Source: a virus. From it: 64,000 nt of DNA. Both the position numbers and the translations under genes were made by a program. Shown piece after piece: positions 16,080 through 23,829 of this stretch; the stretch's first letter is position 1, and the number at the start of each line of letters is the position of its first letter. The notes under the pieces are model-generated. The model was not told where the DNA came from and ran no database searches. It was given only the letters and a program-made list of their open reading frames with translations. Location: the IMG/VR virus record IMGVR_UViG_3300027763_000043, positions 28,974 through 92,973 of that record; one strand, 5' to 3'.

Positions 16080-16304
16080 TTATTCCTCATCATCCTCATC
16101 ATCGTATCCAAAATCACTTTCAAAACGAAATGCAATGACTTCATCAGGAATCAGATTTCCCTGCGAATCAAACATTTCTGGATGTGGCATTGGAACTTCA
16201 CGATAGTTCATCATATATTCTCTTGCTACCCAACCACCGATGAGGCCCACTATTAGAAACAAAACGGTTAGAAATGAACCTAGGACTAGACTAACTGCTA
16301 ACAT
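16080..16304 (-). CDS. Small single-span membrane protein
   Basis: I use ATG 16304 because GGAG lies eight bases before it; the longer frame from 16343 has no ribosome binding site. The 74-residue product begins MLAVSLVLGSFLTVLFLIVG, a membrane segment, followed by an acidic C-terminus ending FGYDDEDDEE. It is likely a type I or III inner membrane protein. Function is unknown. It follows a long structured leader driven by the late box at 16488-16495. Confidence 0.65.
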   Translation of the reverse strand: MLAVSLVLGSFLTVLFLIVGLIGGWVAREYMMNYREVPMPHPEMFDSQGNLIPDEVIAFRFESDFGYDDEDDEE

Positions 16305-16442
16305 TTTTTTTCTCCGGGAATTTAGTGCGTTTCCTTGACTCAAAAGAAAATTGAAAATGAATGATGATTTCTCGATTCAGAAAACAAATCATCTTCTCAA
16401 AAATAATATGAAATGGATAGGTCTTTTTTCTCTTTCCTCCCG

Positions 16443-16483
16443 TGAGAATGAGTTCGACTCCACGATTTATACCGTGGTTCTCA
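16443..16483 (-). promoter_or_regulatory. Structured 5' leader (three-way junction)
   Basis: TGAGAA (16483-16478) pairs with TTCTCA (16448-16443). Inside are CCACG/CGTGG with an 8-nt loop and GAG/CTC with loop TCGAA. The late box ends five bases before it, so the transcript should begin at or in this structure. It may protect the 5' end of the message. Confidence 0.45.
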
Positions 16484-16487
16484 GAGT

Positions 16488-16495
16488 TATTTATG
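16488..16495 (-). promoter_or_regulatory. Late promoter before the membrane protein gene
   Basis: The minus strand reads CATAAATA just after the glutaredoxin stop, giving a leader of about 175 bases before ATG 16304. That leader contains no convincing gene. Confidence 0.6.
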
Positions 16496-16501
16496 TTCCT
16501 A

Positions 16502-16738
16502 TTAGACAACTTGCTTCTCTTTCAAAAACTTAACAGTATCAGTGCATCCACCAAGTTTTTGATCATCACAAAGAACCTGTGGGAAAGTAGAACCTTCACC
16601 AAACTCAGAATAGAACTCTTCTTTGGTAAAGTCTTCTCCCAAAGTATACATTACAAAGTTATTTCCTGTCAACTCTAGAACTTGTTTGACTTTATAACAA
16701 TGTGGGCAATCTTGTTTCGAATAAACTGTGAAATTCAT
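16502..16738 (-). CDS. Glutaredoxin
   Basis: This 78-residue protein has the thioredoxin-fold active site C11-P-H-C14, the cis-Pro motif TFPQV and the C-terminal LGGCTD. Phage glutaredoxins reduce ribonucleotide reductase or other disulfides during nucleotide synthesis. It stands alone between a terminator and the membrane-protein leader; a TATAAATT late-like sequence lies upstream. Confidence 0.93.
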   Translation of the reverse strand: MNFTVYSKQDCPHCYKVKQVLELTGNNFVMYTLGEDFTKEEFYSEFGEGSTFPQVLCDDQKLGGCTDTVKFLKEKQVV

Positions 16739-16769
16739 AATTGTTTAATATCTAAAGTAATTTATATAA

Positions 16770-16795
16770 GAAAAAAGAGGAGATTTCTCCCCTCT
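16770..16795 (-). terminator. Terminator upstream of glutaredoxin
   Basis: GGAG/CTCC extended by AGA/TCT past a 2-base bulge, followed on the minus strand by TTTTTT. It ends the short unit that starts at the perfect promoter 16875-16903. Confidence 0.65.
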
Positions 16796-16868
16796 CGTTA
16801 TACCACCAACCGACCTTTCCCACCACAGAAAGGATCTTCATTCCCAAAGATACAAGGATTTTGAAGAC
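16770..16868 (-). ncRNA. Candidate small RNA of about 100 nt
   Basis: A perfect sigma70 promoter (16903-16875) and a hairpin-U-tract terminator bracket about 100 bases with no proper gene. One frame reads QGLQNPCIFGNEDPFCGGKG and then RLVV to a stop at 16798 but has no start codon. Another starts at an ATG near 16820 (MKILSVVGKVGWWYNERG) without a well-placed ribosome binding site. It may be a small RNA, a decayed gene, or a peptide with an unusual start. Confidence 0.4.
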
Positions 16869-16874
16869 CTTGAT

Positions 16875-16903
16875 ATTATAAGGGATTTTGAATCAAATGT
16901 CAA
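16875..16903 (-). promoter_or_regulatory. Perfect sigma70 promoter
   Basis: TTGACA (16903-16898), 17 bases, TATAAT (16880-16875) on the minus strand, overlapping the end of the methyltransferase gene. Confidence 0.85.
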
Positions 16904-17498
16904 GTATTCTCTTTTTACTCACCAAAACCCATGCATCAACAGTTACATTATTAGATATTTCCATAGTAGTAGAGCATAAGTTTACAATTTTCATGTGTGG
17001 TTCTATAAATGAAATCATTTCAGAACAAGTCCTTCTTGGTGGACCACAATATACTTCTTTACCATCATACGATCCAATAATACTTAACCATAACCCACTT
17101 GGTGATATGATTCTACTTACCTCATAAGCAAATTTTTCAATGTCACCGTAATTCATTCCATGAATACATCCCCGATCAAAAACAAGATCATAATAATTGT
17201 CGGATAATGTATTATTTTCCAAAAAATTCATTACATCAAAATCAACTTGAAGATTTTTATTCTTCAAATTACTTTTAGCAGTATCAATTGCTCTTTCAGA
17301 TATATCAATCCCAGTAACTTTAATACCTTGACTAGCCATCCATAAGGAATTAGTACCAAGACCACATCCAATATCAATTGCAGTTTTAAATTTTATGTTA
17401 TTGGAAGAAAAAAATGATACCAAATTTTTATCGGGAATATATGTTTCCCATGGTAGATTATCGATATCATTATTATTCCAGTATTCTATCCAGTTCAT
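16893..17498 (-). CDS. SAM-dependent class I methyltransferase
   Basis: This 201-residue protein has motif I AIDIGCGLGTNSLWMA near residues 40-55, acidic loop VTGIDISERAI near 60-70, and motif IV-like YYDLVFDRGCIH. It resembles small-molecule methyltransferases of the TehB/thiopurine type rather than DNA methylases (no NPPY). It is the last gene of the tailoring operon, two bases after the 2OG oxygenase. Substrate is unknown. Confidence 0.8.
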   Translation of the reverse strand: MNWIEYWNNNDIDNLPWETYIPDKNLVSFFSSNNIKFKTAIDIGCGLGTNSLWMASQGIKVTGIDISERAIDTAKSNLKNKNLQVDFDVMNFLENNTLSDNYYDLVFDRGCIHGMNYGDIEKFAYEVSRIISPSGLWLSIIGSYDGKEVYCGPPRRTCSEMISFIEPHMKIVNLCSTTMEISNNVTVDAWVLVSKKRILDI

Positions 17499-17499
17499 T

Positions 17500-18123
17500 T
17501 TAATCCAAAGAATTTATATTAAAAGATATACTTATTCTTTCACTATCGGAAGAATTGCTTCGCACACCATGATCCAACCAACTGGGAAATAATATTATCA
17601 TTCCGGTAACTGGTGTAATTTCATAATCTTGACTGGAATAATCGGATGAAGATCTACTGAATATATTAGAGATCTCCATATATTTTGTTGGAGTTCTAAA
17701 ATACAAATTCCCATCCTTTCCACTAGTTTTATAATAATAAATTCCAGAAATATCACAACTCTGATGATGATGAGTTTGTGTATAATTTCCCCTATCTGAA
17801 AATGTTACCCAAGAATTTTTTATATTAAGATTAATAGGGCCTTTTATGCCAATATTGGAAAAATACTGATTTACATTTTCTGATATTTTCTGTACTAATT
17901 CCGAACAACTATATTCATTTAAAAATTTAGAAGTTGTTATGTTACCATAAACTTTTGTATTTAATGGATCATGTTCGGAATGAAAATAATTTGAGCTTAC
18001 AATATCATTATTAGATTTTACAAGATCAATTGCATCTTTAATTTCTTTCTGAATTGTATCTAGGTCCGTATATTCAAATATATTTGAATATATTGGAGTT
18101 GAAAATAAATTCCAAATGGTCAT
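17500..18123 (-). CDS. 2OG-Fe(II) oxygenase (2OG-FeII_Oxy_5 type)
   Basis: From ATG 18123 (MTIWNLFSTPIYS) the 207-residue protein shows the cyanophage pattern NSWVTFSDRGNYTQTHHHQS followed by SGIYYY, then GMIILFPSWLDHGV and ERISISFNI. Candidate iron ligands are in the H118-H120 cluster and His185; Arg196 probably holds 2-oxoglutarate. An upstream in-frame ATG at 18144 overlaps the halogenase. Target is unknown. It follows the halogenase stop by two bases. Confidence 0.8.
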   Translation of the reverse strand: MTIWNLFSTPIYSNIFEYTDLDTIQKEIKDAIDLVKSNNDIVSSNYFHSEHDPLNTKVYGNITTSKFLNEYSCSELVQKISENVNQYFSNIGIKGPINLNIKNSWVTFSDRGNYTQTHHHQSCDISGIYYYKTSGKDGNLYFRTPTKYMEISNIFSRSSSDYSSQDYEITPVTGMIILFPSWLDHGVRSNSSDSERISISFNINSLD

Positions 18124-18125
18124 TT

Positions 18126-19304
18126 TCAGAATCCATGAACACAAACATTTTTAGTAAATTCCGTCATTGGCATTCCAGTCATTCCAGAATGAATTGCTCG
18201 AAAATCTTGATAACAAAATACTCCAATATTTAAGAAATTATTTGTCCTATACTTACTTGCATAATTGTAGGCATAAGATAAAGATTCTTCAGAAAGTCTT
18301 GGATGAATATTCATAAAGTCTTTTGCTCTGGCATGAACATCTTGCCAGAAGATACTATCAAACTTTGAACCATAAGAATAATGAAATGCCAATGAAATTT
18401 GATAATCAAATAATTCTTGATAGTAAAGTTGATTTGCATATTCAAAACTTTCTAGCGTTCTATCTTCCAAAAACTTACAAATATGTTGAGCATATCTAAC
18501 ATAATAAAATAATGATAGTGCTTGCAATGGTTCCAGGAACATCAGACGATTGCCATTATTTGCAGCATACTTATTTGCAATCATCTTCTTGGCATATTTT
18601 GGTGTCCAATCGATGGTTTTACAATCTTCTTTTCCAAGAAGTTTTTGTACTTCTTCTTTATTATGGAATTTCTTATTAAATAGATACCCACATTTAGTTA
18701 GATTTCTGTCTGGAAATGGAAGACCGAATTGCCAACCATGCTCTGTGGCACGATGCAAAGTATATGTAGGATCATCTACTTCATTCTCAGTATAAAGAAT
18801 GGCACTATTCACAGTTTCAAAAAGTGGTTTCACATAATCATTATCATTAGACCATCCACTACAAGAAATGATGAAATCGTATTCGTGTCCATTGATATAA
18901 ACCTTATCGTTTTCAATACGATATTCTGAAATTTTCTTTGGATGATACTTAACACCAACTTCTTCTAGTTTTTGATGAATGAATCCATTAAAGATTGAAC
19001 TTTCAAACTGAAAAGCATCTGAGTTATTGTTGAAATGATGCCTAAAATAATCAGATTTACCATAACCCCAATTAATAAATTTAATTCCATTTTTAAAAGA
19101 GACAATACCATTATCTCTTAGATCACCAATACAAATATCTAAAATACTTGTAAGTAATTCACCAATATGAGGTGTTGTAGATTCTCCAACATTCAGTGCT
19201 GGTTTATCTGGATCATAATGAATTTCAACTTGGTGACCATTTTGAATGCAAACTAATGCACTAATAATGGCACTTGTTCCTTTTCCAATAATTGCAATTT
19301 TCAT
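18126..19304 (-). CDS. Flavin-dependent (tryptophan-type) halogenase
   Basis: This 392-residue protein begins KIAIIGKGTSAIISALV, the FAD-binding GxGxxx motif. NVGESTTPHIGELL matches the VGEAT region of PrnA-type halogenases, and SFKNGIKFINWG aligns with TYKLAVRFENW, keeping a Lys (Lys71) at the catalytic lysine. A second conserved region is NRLMFLEPLQALSLFYYVRY. The WxWxIP motif typical of halogenases is not evident, and the protein is shorter than PrnA (about 540). It could halogenate an indole or phenol, or have become a different flavin mono-oxygenase. It overlaps the 66-residue gene by ATGA, so expression is coupled. Confidence 0.72.
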   Translation of the reverse strand: MKIAIIGKGTSAIISALVCIQNGHQVEIHYDPDKPALNVGESTTPHIGELLTSILDICIGDLRDNGIVSFKNGIKFINWGYGKSDYFRHHFNNNSDAFQFESSIFNGFIHQKLEEVGVKYHPKKISEYRIENDKVYINGHEYDFIISCSGWSNDNDYVKPLFETVNSAILYTENEVDDPTYTLHRATEHGWQFGLPFPDRNLTKCGYLFNKKFHNKEEVQKLLGKEDCKTIDWTPKYAKKMIANKYAANNGNRLMFLEPLQALSLFYYVRYAQHICKFLEDRTLESFEYANQLYYQELFDYQISLAFHYSYGSKFDSIFWQDVHARAKDFMNIHPRLSEESLSYAYNYASKYRTNNFLNIGVFCYQDFRAIHSGMTGMPMTEFTKNVCVHGF

Positions 19305-19501
19305 TCAGTAATAAGTCTCCATTCCAAATTTAGGCTTTCCATATAATCTACAAGATCTTGTCCATTAATGGAACAAATATCTACGGCCGTATCAAAAACA
19401 AAATCTGCCTCATAGAGATTTTCTTCTCCATCAACCTCACGAATAGCAGTTAGATATCCTTGAATGTTTCTAATTTGAAACTTTCTAATTTCTTTAATCA
19501 T
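19301..19501 (-). CDS. Small acidic protein in the halogenase operon
   Basis: This 66-residue protein reads MIKEIRKFQIRNIQGYLTAI and then acidic sequence (EVDGEENLYEADFVFDTAVD). A strong Shine-Dalgarno AGGAG precedes the ATG. Its stop overlaps the halogenase start. No family is recognised; it may be a partner of the halogenase or an independent phage gene. Confidence 0.65.
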   Translation of the reverse strand: MIKEIRKFQIRNIQGYLTAIREVDGEENLYEADFVFDTAVDICSINGQDLVDYMESLNLEWRLITE

Positions 19502-19518
19502 TGGTTTTCTCCTATAAA

Positions 19519-20088
19519 TTAATTTCCTCGGTCATAAGCATATTGGACACAATGACCATTTCTTCTTACATAATGAAAGAATACTTGATGATAATAACTA
19601 TCTTTATTTCCTTTCATCGGTTCCCTCCAATGTGGAAGAATACATCCCTTATAGAGTGCTCCATCTCCTGGTTTCATAGTACATGAAAGAGGTGGTTCTC
19701 CATCAGGGCGCTCAAACATAATTGGCCACTCATAATCTAAATTTTGACTTATATTTACAGTAATACTGATCTCACAAGAAGGTCTATCAGTATGCTTTGT
19801 AAGTTCATGACCTTTAAAATAAAATCGATCATAATAATAGGTGGGATACAATCGTTCACCAATCGTATCCTCAATCACTTGCATAATTTCATAGTGTGCT
19901 TCTTTGAATTTGGGATGATTATATCGTGCCAAACTACCAGAAACTTGTGCCTCATTTGGTTCTACAGAAACTCTTCCAGGACCATCATAACGATACATTC
20001 CTCTTTCCCAAGGAACATCCTCATAAAGTTGAGATGCATCAATGAGATTTGGCATCTCAATTACAGACCATTCTACTTTATTACTCAT
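19519..20088 (-). CDS. 2OG-Fe(II) oxygenase
   Basis: From ATG 20088 (MSNKVEWSVIEMP) the 189-residue protein has the jelly-roll motif KHTDRPSCEISITVN (His99, Asp101) and a distal LPHWREPM (His153, Arg155), then YYHQVFFHYVR. The start overlaps the stop of the previous oxygenase by ATGA and follows AGGTGG. It is a hydroxylase of unknown target. Confidence 0.82.
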   Translation of the reverse strand: MSNKVEWSVIEMPNLIDASQLYEDVPWERGMYRYDGPGRVSVEPNEAQVSGSLARYNHPKFKEAHYEIMQVIEDTIGERLYPTYYYDRFYFKGHELTKHTDRPSCEISITVNISQNLDYEWPIMFERPDGEPPLSCTMKPGDGALYKGCILPHWREPMKGNKDSYYHQVFFHYVRRNGHCVQYAYDRGN

Positions 20089-20681
20089 TTCCACCTAGGA
20101 CCTACCACCCAACCAATTAGTGATTTGCGATGACCAGAAATAACTTTCTTCACACGATGTTGAGTTCTACTATCAAATACGATTACAGTTCCTCTGGTCT
20201 TTGGAACAAAGTAGGATCTTCCATCACCATTCATCAACTGAACTTCACCACCCTCATAATCATCAGGGTCTGAAAGTTGTAGAATAAATGAGAGTTTTCG
20301 AATTTGTTCAGAATTCGTAATTACAAAATTTTCTTGTTTATTTTCTGTGGGTTTGTAAGAAACTTCAATACTTGCATCATTGTGCCAACCATAATATTCA
20401 CCTTTCTCATAAGAAGTATATTGCATTGCTTCCCCATCAAACCCAGTAACATCATACAAAAAGTTTTCACGATTTGCACGAAGAACATAATGATAACAAA
20501 GTCCTGTTGCCCAATGACTTGAGGGCAACCAGGAAGTTCTACTATCCCTTTTATCTAAGGTAAGTCCACCAAATGTTGTCGCCTGTTGGAAATTACCATC
20601 GAGTTGATTTAAATCTTTTTCAATCAACTCAACAATTTCTTTTGGCATTATAGTGGAATACCAAACTGATGTACCTGCCAT
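20085..20681 (-). CDS. Prolyl-4-hydroxylase-like 2OG-Fe(II) oxygenase
   Basis: This 198-residue protein has GWHNDASIEV (His100, Asp102), KLSFILQLSDPDDYEGGEVQ, VIVFDSRTQHRVKKV (His175) and GHRKSLIGWV (Arg185 for 2-oxoglutarate). This is the P4Hc layout, common in cyanophages. It is the first gene of the operon behind the promoter at 20706-20734. It may hydroxylate a phage or host protein; the adjacent glycine-rich fibres are possible targets by proximity only. Confidence 0.85.
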   Translation of the reverse strand: MAGTSVWYSTIMPKEIVELIEKDLNQLDGNFQQATTFGGLTLDKRDSRTSWLPSSHWATGLCYHYVLRANRENFLYDVTGFDGEAMQYTSYEKGEYYGWHNDASIEVSYKPTENKQENFVITNSEQIRKLSFILQLSDPDDYEGGEVQLMNGDGRSYFVPKTRGTVIVFDSRTQHRVKKVISGHRKSLIGWVVGPRWK

Positions 20682-20705
20682 ATAAAAATAATAATATTTT
20701 CAATA

Positions 20706-20734
20706 ATTATATAGGATTATAACTCATATGTCAA
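20706..20734 (-). promoter_or_regulatory. Consensus sigma70 promoter of the tailoring operon
   Basis: TTGACA (20734-20729), 17 bases, TATAAT (20711-20706) on the minus strand, 25 bases before ATG 20681. Confidence 0.85.
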
Positions 20735-21144
20735 GTTGTGGGTTTTGGTACGGGTGATTCCCATTCACAAGTTTCTTCATTCAAAATCCAAGAAGGATAA
20801 GGTTTTGGTGCAATAAATGCAGTTAATGTTTCATCATAAGTCCCACCAATTCCTGGTTGATTTTTGATTTCATCAGTATTTTCAATATAAATTGTATCGC
20901 CATAAGGTTTCGTATCCATAAACTCACGACTTGCAGAAATCGTGTTCAGGACAGATCCATCTTCTCCAATGTGTACAAATAATCTTGGAAGTTGATACTC
21001 ATAAATTGCTTGTGATTCTTCTTGTTGTTGCCTCTCAAGTTCTTGTTGTTGTTCTAGTTCATACTGAACAATTTCTTCTTGTGTTTTCCAAGAAGTTGTA
21101 AGTTCGTGCCAAAGGTATTCTGGCGTTTGTTCTGTGTTTTCCAT
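20731..21144 (-). CDS. Tail-fibre-region conserved protein
   Basis: This 137-residue protein has a Gln/Glu-rich coiled coil (EEIVQYELEQQQELERQQQE), a central domain, and a C-terminal YDETLTAFIAPKPYPSWILN followed by WESPVPKP, a motif common to short cyanophage proteins near tail fibres. It is the last gene of the adhesin transcription unit. It may be a fibre assembly factor or small structural protein; there is no direct evidence. Confidence 0.6.
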   Translation of the reverse strand: MENTEQTPEYLWHELTTSWKTQEEIVQYELEQQQELERQQQEESQAIYEYQLPRLFVHIGEDGSVLNTISASREFMDTKPYGDTIYIENTDEIKNQPGIGGTYDETLTAFIAPKPYPSWILNEETCEWESPVPKPTT

Positions 21145-21150
21145 AGTTTT

Positions 21151-21888
21151 TTAACCTATATATCTAATAATTACACAACCCGGATTTCCGGCAGCTCCTG
21201 GCGTTGATGTAGCAGTACTACCACCTAAACCAAACATTGTTGGGAAAGAAGTTGGATGGAGAGGTTGCCCTCCACTACCGCCTCCACTATAAAAAATAGG
21301 ACTACCAGTGATTGTATAGGGTACTCCCTGTCCACCTACACCTTGAAGAAAAGAACCTCCAGCACTTCCAGCACCGCCACCGCCGCCTGGATTGCCGGGC
21401 CCACCCGCCACCTGGCCAGGAAATCCAAGTCCTATAACATTAGCACCAGTGCCGGCGGGGTTGCCAGCACCACCAGAAGCTTGAGGGCTAGGGCCTCCGG
21501 AGTTACCAGGGCCAGGGCTACCAAAACCACCCCCCTGTGCAGTAATACTTCCACCATTATAAGTAAAAGTAGTAGCTGCACCAGAAAAAGGCCCAAGTCC
21601 CCCTGCACCAATAATTATTGGATAAGAAACACCGGCAACTAGTGGAATATTTTTTGAATATAAAGTAGCTCCTGCTCCGCCACCACCAGCCCAATTAGTT
21701 CGAGGGTTGAGTCCCCCCCCTCCGCCACCACCAACTACCAGAACATCTATAACAGTTCCAGATCCCGTTACACTGAATGTTGTTGCACCAGGAGTACTAA
21801 AAGTATGAACAACGTATCCACTATAATCAGTCTTAACTGTAGTAGAATTTGTTATGTTTGATATTCTATTTCCTACGATGATTGCCAT
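21151..21888 (-). CDS. Glycine-rich adhesin A (Gly_rich_2-like)
   Basis: This 245-residue protein begins MAIIVGNRISNI, then YVVHTFSTPG and VIDVLVVGGGGGGG, followed by tracts of Gly separated by Asn/Pro/Ser and a C-terminal CVIIRYIG. This VLVVGGGG...VIIRY layout is that of Gly-rich phage adhesins. The poly-Gly tracts recall the polyglycine helices of T4-like gp38 adhesins. The segments between the poly-Gly tracts differ between paralogues, as expected for receptor loops. It is one of a tandem paralogue set. Confidence 0.7.
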   Translation of the reverse strand: MAIIVGNRISNITNSTTVKTDYSGYVVHTFSTPGATTFSVTGSGTVIDVLVVGGGGGGGLNPRTNWAGGGGAGATLYSKNIPLVAGVSYPIIIGAGGLGPFSGAATTFTYNGGSITAQGGGFGSPGPGNSGGPSPQASGGAGNPAGTGANVIGLGFPGQVAGGPGNPGGGGGAGSAGGSFLQGVGGQGVPYTITGSPIFYSGGGSGGQPLHPTSFPTMFGLGGSTATSTPGAAGNPGCVIIRYIG

Positions 21889-21895
21889 GGTTTTT

Positions 21896-22675
21896 TTAAG
21901 TTATATATCTAACAATGATGACGCCAGGATTTCCAGGAACACCGCCAGGAGAAGGACTAGTTCCCGAAGTACCACCCAAACCAAAGTTTGTTGGAGAAGA
22001 AGTGGGATGTAAGGAACCAAGGGCGCCAGGGCCACCACCGCCACCGCCACCACCATAAGATACTGGAGATCCGGTAATACTATAAAGTACTCCCGCCCCT
22101 CCAGGTCCACCGGTGGAACCTGGTGCAGGACTACCAGCCCCACCAGCACCACCTCCACCACCGCCCCAATTTGATATAGCGTTTCCGCCAGGAAATCCCA
22201 GTCCAATAATATTAGCACCCGTACCACCGGGACGACCACCATCAGGTCCACTGCCACCACCGCCACCACTACCATTAGGAACCGAATTGCCAACAGTACC
22301 AATCGGGTTGGCCGATTGACCTCCTCCTCCACCGCCCACGGCAGTAATACTTCCACCATTATAATTTAAAACACTTGAAGTTCCATTTGTTGCTGCACCA
22401 CTAGATCCAGGACCAACAACAAATGGATACGATACTCCAGAAACAATTGGTATATTTTTTGCATAGATAGTAGAACCTCCACCTCCTCCACCGCTAGCCC
22501 AATTACTAAAGAACGCCTGTCCGCCGCCGCCACCAACTACAAGAACATCAATAATCCCACTTCCTCTTGCTACAAAATTACCTGATGATGTAAAAGTATG
22601 AATGGTATATCCACTAATGGTATTAATTGTTCCGCCAGTTGCCGTAACTATTCTTGGTCCTACGTATATGGTCAT
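21896..22675 (-). CDS. Glycine-rich adhesin B
   Basis: A 259-residue paralogue of A and C: MTIYVGPRIVTATGGTI, YTIHTFTSSG, IIDVLVVGGGGG and a C-terminal NPGVIIVRYIT. Eight or more poly-Gly stretches alternate with loops. Spacing to A is seven bases and to C four, so the three are one operon. Confidence 0.7.
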   Translation of the reverse strand: MTIYVGPRIVTATGGTINTISGYTIHTFTSSGNFVARGSGIIDVLVVGGGGGQAFFSNWASGGGGGGSTIYAKNIPIVSGVSYPFVVGPGSSGAATNGTSSVLNYNGGSITAVGGGGGGQSANPIGTVGNSVPNGSGGGGGSGPDGGRPGGTGANIIGLGFPGGNAISNWGGGGGGAGGAGSPAPGSTGGPGGAGVLYSITGSPVSYGGGGGGGGPGALGSLHPTSSPTNFGLGGTSGTSPSPGGVPGNPGVIIVRYIT

Positions 22676-22679
22676 AATT

Positions 22680-23417
22680 TTATGAAGGGTAACGGATAAT
22701 TATAACGCCATTGGTTCCGCCAAAATTACCTAGACCATTAGAAGAACCACCTAAACCAAAGTTTGTTGGGGAAGAAGTGGGGTGTAGAGCACCGGCAGTG
22801 GCGCCACCACCACCACCATAAAATACTGGAGAACCAGTAATACTATAAGATACTCCCACACCAGCCAAGGTAGTTGTACCACCACCAGCACCGCCGCCAG
22901 CACCAGAACCAGGGGCACCCCCAGGACCTCCTGGAAATCCATATCCTATAATACCAGCACCTGAACCACCACTGCCACCAAATGCACCACCGCCTCCAGA
23001 TGCAAGTGGCGAAGACGCTCCAGGATTGCCGGGAATTCTTCCGCCGCCGCCACCACCAGTGGCAGAAATTGCACCACCATTATAAGTACAAGTTGTTATT
23101 CCACCCGGAACACCAGTACTAGGCAAACCACCAGGAAGACCTCCAGCACCTATAGACATTGTATATGCAACACCAGAAATAACTGGTACAAATTTTTGAT
23201 AAATTGTAGCACCTCCTCCACCACCGCCAGCATCCTGTTGAGGCGCCGTCACTACTCCACCACCGCCACCACCACCAACAACAAGAACTTCTATAGGACC
23301 ACTTCCATTTGGAGTAAAAGTACCTGATAATGAAAAAGTATGAACAGTATAACCAGTGATACTACTAATAGTACCCCCAGTTGCCGAAGTTATTTTTGCT
23401 CCTAATAATAATGACAT
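22680..23417 (-). CDS. Glycine-rich adhesin C
   Basis: A 245-residue paralogue: GGTISSITGYTVHTF, PIEVLVVGGGGGGG, NGVIIIRYPS. A late box (CATAAATA) lies at 23433-23440, so this gene can head a late transcript through B and A. Confidence 0.7.
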   Translation of the reverse strand: MSLLLGAKITSATGGTISSITGYTVHTFSLSGTFTPNGSGPIEVLVVGGGGGGGVVTAPQQDAGGGGGGATIYQKFVPVISGVAYTMSIGAGGLPGGLPSTGVPGGITTCTYNGGAISATGGGGGGRIPGNPGASSPLASGGGGAFGGSGGSGAGIIGYGFPGGPGGAPGSGAGGGAGGGTTTLAGVGVSYSITGSPVFYGGGGGATAGALHPTSSPTNFGLGGSSNGLGNFGGTNGVIIIRYPS

Positions 23418-23432
23418 ATTTCTTTTTTCCTT

Positions 23433-23440
23433 TATTTATG
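23433..23440 (-). promoter_or_regulatory. Late promoter before adhesin C
   Basis: The minus strand reads CATAAATA 16 bases before ATG 23417. Confidence 0.55.
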
Positions 23441-23798
23441 CTGGATATCTAATAATAACAACACCAGGAGTTCCTGCGCCACCTAAACCATGTCCACCTG
23501 TACCATAAGTACCACCACCAGGAGATGCAAAACTAGTACCAGTTGCGTTTGCTCCACCGCCGCCACTACCATAAACGGTAGCAACTCCAGTAATGGCATA
23601 AACTACTCCTACTCCACCAGCACCACCCGAAGTATTGGTACTTGGTTGTCCATAGTCACCGGCACCGCCACCACCGCCACATCCATTACCAACAGCACTA
23701 TCTCCACCAGAAAAACCTATTCCAATTTGATTGGGACCAGATCCTCCAGTATTTGTAACTCGTGCGTTATTGTTTCCTCCACCACCAGAACCAGGCAT
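23436..23798 (-). CDS. Short glycine-rich adhesin D lacking the N-terminal domain
   Basis: This 120-residue protein starts MPGSGGGGNNNARVTNTGG and ends GVVIIRYPA. It matches only the C-terminal glycine-rich part of the other paralogues; the HTF...VLVVGGGG N-terminal domain is missing. It has its own late box (23822-23829) and AAGGATAA upstream, so it may be expressed. A truncated copy of its start lies at 26303-26335. Confidence 0.6.
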   Translation of the reverse strand: MPGSGGGGNNNARVTNTGGSGPNQIGIGFSGGDSAVGNGCGGGGGAGDYGQPSTNTSGGAGGVGVVYAITGVATVYGSGGGGANATGTSFASPGGGTYGTGGHGLGGAGTPGVVIIRYPA

Positions 23799-23821
23799 AA
23801 TTATTATCCTTAATTTTTAAT

Positions 23822-23829
23822 TATTTATC
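23822..23829 (-). promoter_or_regulatory. Late promoter before adhesin D
   Basis: The minus strand reads GATAAATA 24 bases before ATG 23798. The following leader is nearly the same as that before 26335. Confidence 0.5.

Noticed and set aside
16443-16483. tRNA gene
   Set aside because: The structure has two inner arms and a closing stem but no D-arm, no proper T-loop and no 3' acceptor geometry.
16291-16509. 72-residue minus-strand ORF overlapping the leader
   Set aside because: It starts within the late promoter, has no ribosome binding site and overlaps the well-placed start of the membrane protein.
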